Assembly: GCA_011799875.1 (NCBI GenBank)
Contig: CM022303.1
Coordinates: forward strand, 550,019,368-550,083,367
From: Thinopyrum elongatum
Lineage: Eukaryota > Streptophyta > Magnoliopsida > Poales > Poaceae
Reading direction: 5' to 3'
Length of the DNA stretch: 64,000 bases
Numbering within the stretch: the first letter of the stretch is position 1; the number at the start of each line of letters is the position of its first letter. A model generated the notes under the pieces. That model was not told the DNA's origin. It searched no databases and saw only the letters and a program-made list of their open reading frames with translations. Made by a program: the position numbers and the translations under genes. Below are positions 58,552-64,000 of the stretch, piece by piece.

Positions 58552-58797
58552 TGTAGCCTTTGCTATGTCGCGTGGTGTACTTCCTTACCGTGTGCCTGCG
58601 CGCCGCCTAGTATGTCTAGCTCTTGAAATTGCGCCGTTATGCTGCCCGAATGTAACCGACTGTGTATGGATCTGTATGTCTTAAATGACTACTGTTAAGC
58701 ATCCGTTACATTACTTAAATATCGTCGTGTTACATCATGTTTCTTGCTAAACCCTTGCAAAAGCTATTGCTAAACTACCCCTGTTGAATTTAGCAGG
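58552..58797 (+). other. Spacer between leader ORF and gag
   Basis: No frame continues across this spacer. It ends GAATTTAGCAGG directly before the gag ATG, again resembling a splice acceptor (AG at 58795-58796). An overlapping frame at 58325-58684 has no recognisable similarity. Confidence 0.5.
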
Positions 58798-59784
58798 ATG
58801 GGTGATAACAATCCACCACCGCCGCCACCGCCTGATTATATGGCTGCTATGATGCAACAATTTGAACTCAACCGTCAGTTCATGACAGGGATTATGGATC
58901 AATTTCCCCGTCCCAATGCCAACCATCAGCCAGCTTCAATCACACTGCTAGAGTTTGTGCGCCTCAATCCCTTGGTATTCCGCAACATAGTTAATCCGCT
59001 GGATGCCGATGACTGGCTGCGTGACATCTTCTATGAGATGGAGTCAGCTGATGTTCCTCCTGTCAGCTATGTCACCTTCGCGACATACTTCTTAAAGGGA
59101 CCCGCAGCACAATGGTGGGCAACTCACAGACAGACCTTACCTCCTGGAACTGTCGTCACCTGGGTGGAATTCAAGACTGCTTTTCGCGCCCGCTATATTC
59201 CTCAAGCAGTTATAGCACGCAAGAAGGCTGAGTTCCGCAACCTTGTTCAAGGCAACAAGACTGTGGAGGTCTACCAGCGAGAGTTCCTTGACTTGTCTCG
59301 CTATGCTGAAGAAGACATCCCCACTGATGCTCGTAGGCAGGAGAAGTTCCGTGAAGGGCTACACCATGACATTCAGTTAGCCCTGCTCATACAAGACTTT
59401 CCTGACTTCGCCACCTTGGTGAACAAGGCTATTATGGTCGAGACTGGTCTGAAGAAGCACAAGGAAGCGACCAGACGCACTCGTGAAGTGGGCTCATCTT
59501 CGGGCTCGTCTTCCCAGAAGTGCCGCATCTGGATTCCACAAAGCATGTACTGTCCGACAGCTCCAGTATACAGGCCTGCTTATGCTGCACCTCGTCTGCC
59601 TCCTCCACCGCTGAGGCAGCCCCTTCGAGCTCCACCACCTCGAGCTCCTGCACCATGTCCAGACAATGGACTTTGCTTCAAGTGTGGCCAGCCAGGTCAC
59701 CGTGCCAGAGACTGTTCTCAGAATCAGAATCAATTAGTGCCTCTTCCTGCTGGCCGTGGTAATGGTCGTGGAATTCCTCAGTAG
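58798..59784 (+). CDS. Gypsy Gag (capsid and nucleocapsid)
   Basis: The 328-residue frame has a proline-rich start (MGDNNPPPPPPPDYMAAMMQ), the retrotransposon gag domain (FLKGPAAQWW, WVEFKTAFRARYIP, about residues 95-145), and a proline-rich linker followed by a complete zinc knuckle CFKCGQPGHRARDC at about residues 298-311. It ends with TAG at 59782-59784 after PQ. The protease frame continues in the same phase, so in relatives this is one Gag-Pol frame and the TAG is probably a CAG-to-TAG mutation. This copy could still make Gag. Confidence 0.85.
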   Translation: MGDNNPPPPPPPDYMAAMMQQFELNRQFMTGIMDQFPRPNANHQPASITLLEFVRLNPLVFRNIVNPLDADDWLRDIFYEMESADVPPVSYVTFATYFLKGPAAQWWATHRQTLPPGTVVTWVEFKTAFRARYIPQAVIARKKAEFRNLVQGNKTVEVYQREFLDLSRYAEEDIPTDARRQEKFREGLHHDIQLALLIQDFPDFATLVNKAIMVETGLKKHKEATRRTREVGSSSGSSSQKCRIWIPQSMYCPTAPVYRPAYAAPRLPPPPLRQPLRAPPPRAPAPCPDNGLCFKCGQPGHRARDCSQNQNQLVPLPAGRGNGRGIPQ

Positions 59785-62700
59785 CATAACAACAATGTCA
59801 GACCTTCTTATGGTCGTGGACAGAACTACCATGTCAACATGGCTGAAGCTCAAGATCAACCTGAAACCGTGATGGGTACACTTCTTGTTAATTCAGTACT
59901 TGCAACTGTTTTATTTGATTCAGGAGCATCGCATTCATTCATGTCAGAACATTTTGCACTCATGCATGACGTTAGAAGTGAAGCGCTACACCATTCATTA
60001 GCTGTGAACACTCCCGCGGGCCAGTGCCAAGCCTTCGTGTTCAGCCCCGATGTCATCATTGATATTGAAGGGTTAAAGTTCCGCGCTTCTCCCATTATAC
60101 TCAAGTCTTCCTCGATTGATCTTATTCTGGGAATGGATTGGTTGAAGGCTCATTACGCCTCAATCAATTGCGCCACTAAGGTTGTACACCTCCTGCACCC
60201 ATCAGATGAGTTGGTGAATTACCATGCTCACATCACTCAGAACGCCGAGGCTCAGATTTATGCCTTGAATGTGTTGAAAGCTTCTCCGCTTGAGGGGATA
60301 GAGAACGTTCCAGTTGTCTGCGAATTCCAGGATGTTTTTCCAGAAGAACTTCCAGGAATACCCCCTGCTAGAGCTGTCAAGTTCCTTATCGATTTGAAGC
60401 CTGGCACTACCCCTATTGCGAAGCGACCTTATAAGATGCCTCTGCACCACCTTCTCGAGCTTAAGGAAGAAATCGACAAGTCACTTAAGAAGGGCTTCAT
60501 CCGCCCTAGTTCCTCTGCCTGGGGAGCACCGTCTCTCTTTGTCAAGAAGAAAGATGGTACGAATAGGTTGGTCCAAGATTACTGTCCTATCAACCAGGCA
60601 ACCATTCAGAATAAATATCCGCTTCCACGGATCAATGATTTATATGATCAACTAGCTGGATCATCGGTGTTCTCTAAACTCGACTTGAGGTTGGGTTATC
60701 ACCAGATCCGTGTCCGTGAAGAGGATATTCCAAAGACGGCATTTGTTACTCGTTATGGCTCCTATGAATACACCGTCATGTCATTTGGCTTAACAAATGC
60801 TCCAGCTACGTTCTCCCGTCTGATGAATTATATATTCATGGATTACGTTGACAAGTTCGTCGTGGTTTATCTAGATGATATTCTAGTATATTCGAAGAAT
60901 AAGGAAGAACATGCCGAGCATCTTCGCCTTGTTCTGGAGAGGCTTCGAGAGCACAAGTTGTATGCCAAGTACTCCAAATGTGAATTCTGGCTTTCTGAAG
61001 TAACCTACCTTGGAGATGTGATTTCCAAGGACGGTATTGCCGTTAACCCGGAGCGTGTTTAGGCTATTCTTGACTGGACTCCTCCGAAGAATGCCAAGCA
61101 AGTCCGAAGTTTTCTCGGCCTTGCAAGTTATTGCCGTCGATTCGTCGAGAACTTTTCCAAGATTGCCAAGCCCCTGACTAATCTGCTCCACAAAGGCGTT
61201 AAGTTTGAATGGACAAACAAATGTCAAGAAAGTTTCCAGACCCTCAAGGACAAGCTTACTTCTGCTCCAGTGCTTGCTCCTCCCGATTCTCGCAAGGACT
61301 TTGTGATATATTGTGACGCCTCTCGTCAAGGTTTAGGCTGTGTCCTAATGCAAGAGCGTAAAGTAATTGCATATGCCTCGCGACAATTGCGTTCGCATGA
61401 AGAAAACTATCCAGTGCATGATATCGAACTCGCTGCTGTGATCTATGCTTTGAAGCAGTGGCGACATTACCTTCTTGGTAACCGGTGTGAGATCTATACC
61501 GATCATCAAAGTCTGAAGTACTTGTTCACCCAACCGGATCTTAATCTTCGTCAACAGCGATGGTTGGAAACAATTACGGACTATGACTGTGGTATTTATT
61601 ATACCCCTGGCAAGGCTAATGTGATGGCTGATGCCTTGAGTCGCAAGTCCTATTGCAATAACCTCATGGTTAAGCAAGCTCAACCCCAACTTTATGAAGA
61701 ATTATGCTAGTTGAACATCTGTATCGTTCCGCAGGGTTCTCTTAATAACCTTGTGGTACAGCCAGATCTTGAGAAGGCTGTAAAGATTGCGCAAGCTAAG
61801 GATGCCAAAGTAGATCTGATGAAGAAAGAACTCCACCTTGATAAGTACAGGGATTTCTCGGTTGCTGAAGATGGAACCTTGTATTTCAGAGATCGAATTG
61901 TCGTACCTCGATTCGAACTTAAGACTGACAAAGTCATGAAGGAGGCTCATGATACACCTCTGTCTATTCATCCGGGTAGCACCAAGAAGTATCGTGATCT
62001 TCATCAAAGGTACTGGTGGTCCAGAATGAAGCAGGACATTGCTCGATACGTTGCTGAATGTGACGTATGCTGTCGCGTGAAAGCAGAACATCAGAAGCCT
62101 GCTGGAATTCTTCAACCACTCCCTATTCCTTTGTGGAAGTGGGATAAAGTGCAAATGGATTTCATTACTGGCCTTCCCAAGTCTCAGAAGGGTCACGATG
62201 CTATTCTTGTCGTCGTCGACCAACTTTCCAAAGTTGCACATTTTCTGCCTGTCAGGAGACTATCACTGCTAGCCAGTTAGCAGAATTGTATATCTCCAGA
62301 ATCGTTTCACTCCACAGTATTCCAAAGGAGATCAGTTCGGACCGTGGTGGTCTTTTCACATCCAAGTTCTGGGATAGTTTCCAAGAAGCTATGGGAATTC
62401 ACATTACCTGGAGTTCAGCTTATCATCCTCAATCCCAAGGCCAAGTCGAGCGAGTTAATCAAGTGCTTGAAGATATGCTTCGGGCTTGTGTTATATCGTT
62501 CGGTAAGAAGTGGGAAGAATCTCTCCCGTTTGCCGAATTTTCTTATAATAATAGTTATCAAGCCAGCTTGAAAATGGCCCCCTTCGAAGTGCTTTATGGA
62601 CGTAAGTGTTGAACCCCTCTGAATTGGTCAGAAACTGGGGAACGACCCCTCCTGGGACCGGACATTATTCAACACGCCGAAGAACAAGTCAGAATTGTCC

Positions 62701-63205
62701 GAGAAAATCTCAAGGCGGCTCAGGACCGCCAGAAGAGCAACTATGATCGTAAACGATGGGGTCTGACTTATCAACCAGGTGATCAAGCTTATCTTCGTGT
62801 CACTCCTATGAAGGGCACTCGTCGATTCGGAATCAAGGGAAGCTAGCTCCTCGCTATATTGGTCCCTTTCGCATTATTGCCAGACGTGGACAAGTGGCGT
62901 ATAAATTGGAGTTGCCACCGCAATTCTCTCATATCCACGACGTCTTCCACGTGTCGCAACTTCACCATTGCTTCAAGGAATCTCCTCACCGAGCAGTAGA
63001 TCACGAAATGCTCGAATTGCAAGATGATCTTTCTTATAAGGAGCATCCCATTCGCATCCTCGACGAAGCTGAACGTCGAACTCGTCAGAAGACAACCAAG
63101 TTCCTTAAAGTGCAGTGGTCGAATCACACTGAAGATGAAGCCACTTGGGAACGCGAGGATCATCTTCGGGAAGAATATCCCGACCTCTTTCCTTCTACCT
63201 CCTAA
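59785..63205 (+). pseudogene. Gypsy Pol pseudogene (PR, RT, RNase H, integrase, chromodomain)
   Basis: In order: protease ([10 protein letters not shown], about 59916), RT ([25 protein letters not shown], active site YLDD at about 60870), RNase H ([27 protein letters not shown]), integrase zinc-binding part (CDVCCRVKAEHQ), integrase core (DFITGLPKS, ISSDRGG, QVERVNQ) and a C-terminal chromodomain (FLKVQWSNHTEDEATWE). Lesions are TAG 61060-61062, TAG 61708-61710, a frameshift near 62250, TGA 62610-62612, and a frameshift near 62848. The active-site residues themselves are intact. The chromodomain would direct insertion through chromatin marks. Confidence 0.88.
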
Positions 63206-63229
63206 ATTCTCGGGACGAGAATTTCTTTT

Positions 63230-63240
63230 AGAGGAGGAGA
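63230..63240 (+). other. Polypurine tract
   Basis: AGAGGAGGAGA lies just before the 3' LTR start (63244) and would prime plus-strand synthesis. Confidence 0.75.
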
Positions 63241-63243
63241 ATT

Positions 63244-64000
63244 TGTAACACCCCCGTGTAATAGCCACTGTGACACTCTGTTAAGTATGCCAAGTCATCT
63301 CCGTTTGCAGTGCCTAATCACTTTGGTTAAGAATTCAATTCAAATTCTAATATGAAAATCAACTCAAATTCAAAAGTGAAATATGAAATTGCTCAAATCC
63401 TGTTGGAAAAATGTTCACTAAACAACAAATAATCCAGAAGCAATTATAAAAATATAAACAAAGATAATTGAGTTAGCTAAGTGACTCAAACTACATGAAA
63501 CAGTACCAAAACAACACTATTTAATCCATTTATAATAATATCAAATTCAAATAAAATCCTACTCTGCCCAAACAAGTTTTTGGTGACAAGTAATATTGCA
63601 TTGTAATAGTTGGGCCAAGTCCCACATTTTACAAAATAACAAAAGTGGCCTAACAATTACAAAACAGAAAAGAAATAAAGAAAAATAGAAAACAGAGATA
63701 AGAAAATAAAACGAGGCACTGTGCACTGGGCCTAAGTGCACAGTGCCCCGAACCGGCCCAGGTGGCCCATCTCCTTCTCTCTCCTCGCGCGTGTCAGCAC
63801 GACCGTGGACGCGCCGGCGCGCTCCGGCGAGACGCCGACACGGCGACTCCACAGTGGCCGCGGAGGGGATAAGGTCGACCCCTCCACCTCTCCGCCGTCC
63901 TCATCTACTCCATTTCCCCCCTCTCCATCGCCATCTCCCTCCCGTTCCACCAAAGCCGACGCGGTCGCCGCCGTGCATCGCCCGTACTCGTGGTCACCGG
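63244..64000 (+). mobile_element. 3' LTR of the Gypsy element, first 757 bp
   Basis: It starts TGTAACACCCCC and matches 53215-53971 with about 16 substitutions and no visible indels. The rest, including the candidate exons, lies beyond the window. Confidence 0.92.

Larger units (their letters stand above)
53215..64000 (+). mobile_element. Large-LTR Gypsy retrotransposon with chromodomain (Tekay-like), runs off the window
   Basis: The structure is 5' LTR 53215-57385 (4171 bp, TGTAACACCCCC to GGGGTCGTCACA), primer-binding site 57389-57400, a leader ORF, gag, pol, polypurine tract 63230-63240 and 3' LTR from 63244. Order PR-RT-RNaseH-INT plus a C-terminal chromodomain makes it a chromovirus; the very long LTR fits the Tekay/Del branch. 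By eye the first 757 bp of the two LTRs differ at about 16 sites (about 2.1%). Pol is broken, so this copy is not autonomous. It inserted into the LTR at 52166-53214; the five bases before it are GCGAT, and the matching TSD lies beyond the window. Confidence 0.9.

Noticed and set aside
59782..59784. Programmed read-through at the Gypsy gag-pol TAG
   Set aside because: Related elements usually have one Gag-Pol frame and the rest of pol also carries stops, so a chance mutation is more likely.

Overview
This window is nuclear DNA from a grass of the wheat tribe (Triticeae: wheat, Aegilops, barley or a close relative). The reasons are long LTRs of the Angela/BARE/WIS Copia type, dense nesting of LTR retrotransposons with exact target-site duplications (TSDs), Stowaway, hAT, Mutator and Harbinger elements, and GC-rich single-exon genes typical of grasses. 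The species cannot be fixed from sequence alone. About two thirds of the window is transposable element; the only clearly intact host gene is an F-box gene at 36176-37228.

Layout. 1-3385: the 3' part of an Athila-type Gypsy element, with its internal-end/LTR segment duplicated in tandem. It sits inside an old reverse-oriented Copia element (Copia-1, 3386-22574). The 5' LTR of Copia-1 (8204-8723 plus 21331-22574) was split by a Gypsy LTR that is now solo (8724-21325, TSD GCGGC). That solo LTR was in turn split by a complete Copia element (Copia-2, 10167-18792, TSD TCACC). 22575-29190: a small island with a hAT (RICESLEEPER-like) transposase pseudogene, an antisense F-box gene fragment in its 5' intron, a MITE-like repeat, and a DUF2828/VWA pseudogene cut off by Copia-3. 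29191-35167: Copia-3, which lacks its 5' end. 35168-52165: the gene-richer part, with the F-box gene, small DNA transposons, a decayed G-type lectin receptor kinase, a Mutator-like element with a complete Harbinger element in its left arm, remnants of a YIF1-like gene and a cysteine-rich receptor kinase, and a small uncharacterised gene. 52166-53214: part of another LTR. 53215-64000: a chromodomain-type Gypsy element with a 4.17-kb LTR, a leader ORF, gag, a broken pol and the start of the 3' LTR.

The most unusual observation concerns the large-LTR Gypsy family, present as the element at 53215 and as the diverged solo LTR at 8724. Both LTRs hold two short open segments bounded by splice signals. 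The first is 90 nt in both copies. The second differs by 6 nt, ends in the same stop context, and keeps the same splice phase. This suggests that the LTR itself carries part of a spliced gene. The same family has an extra ORF between the 5' LTR and gag, with a possible double-stranded-RNA-binding-like pattern, and splice-acceptor-like sequence directly before both the leader ORF and gag.

Copia-1 and Copia-3 share the same lesions, including loss of a reverse transcriptase catalytic aspartate, so they look like copies of a defective lineage moved by other elements. Names such as Angela, Athila and Tekay are assignments from sequence features and memory of the families, not from database searches.
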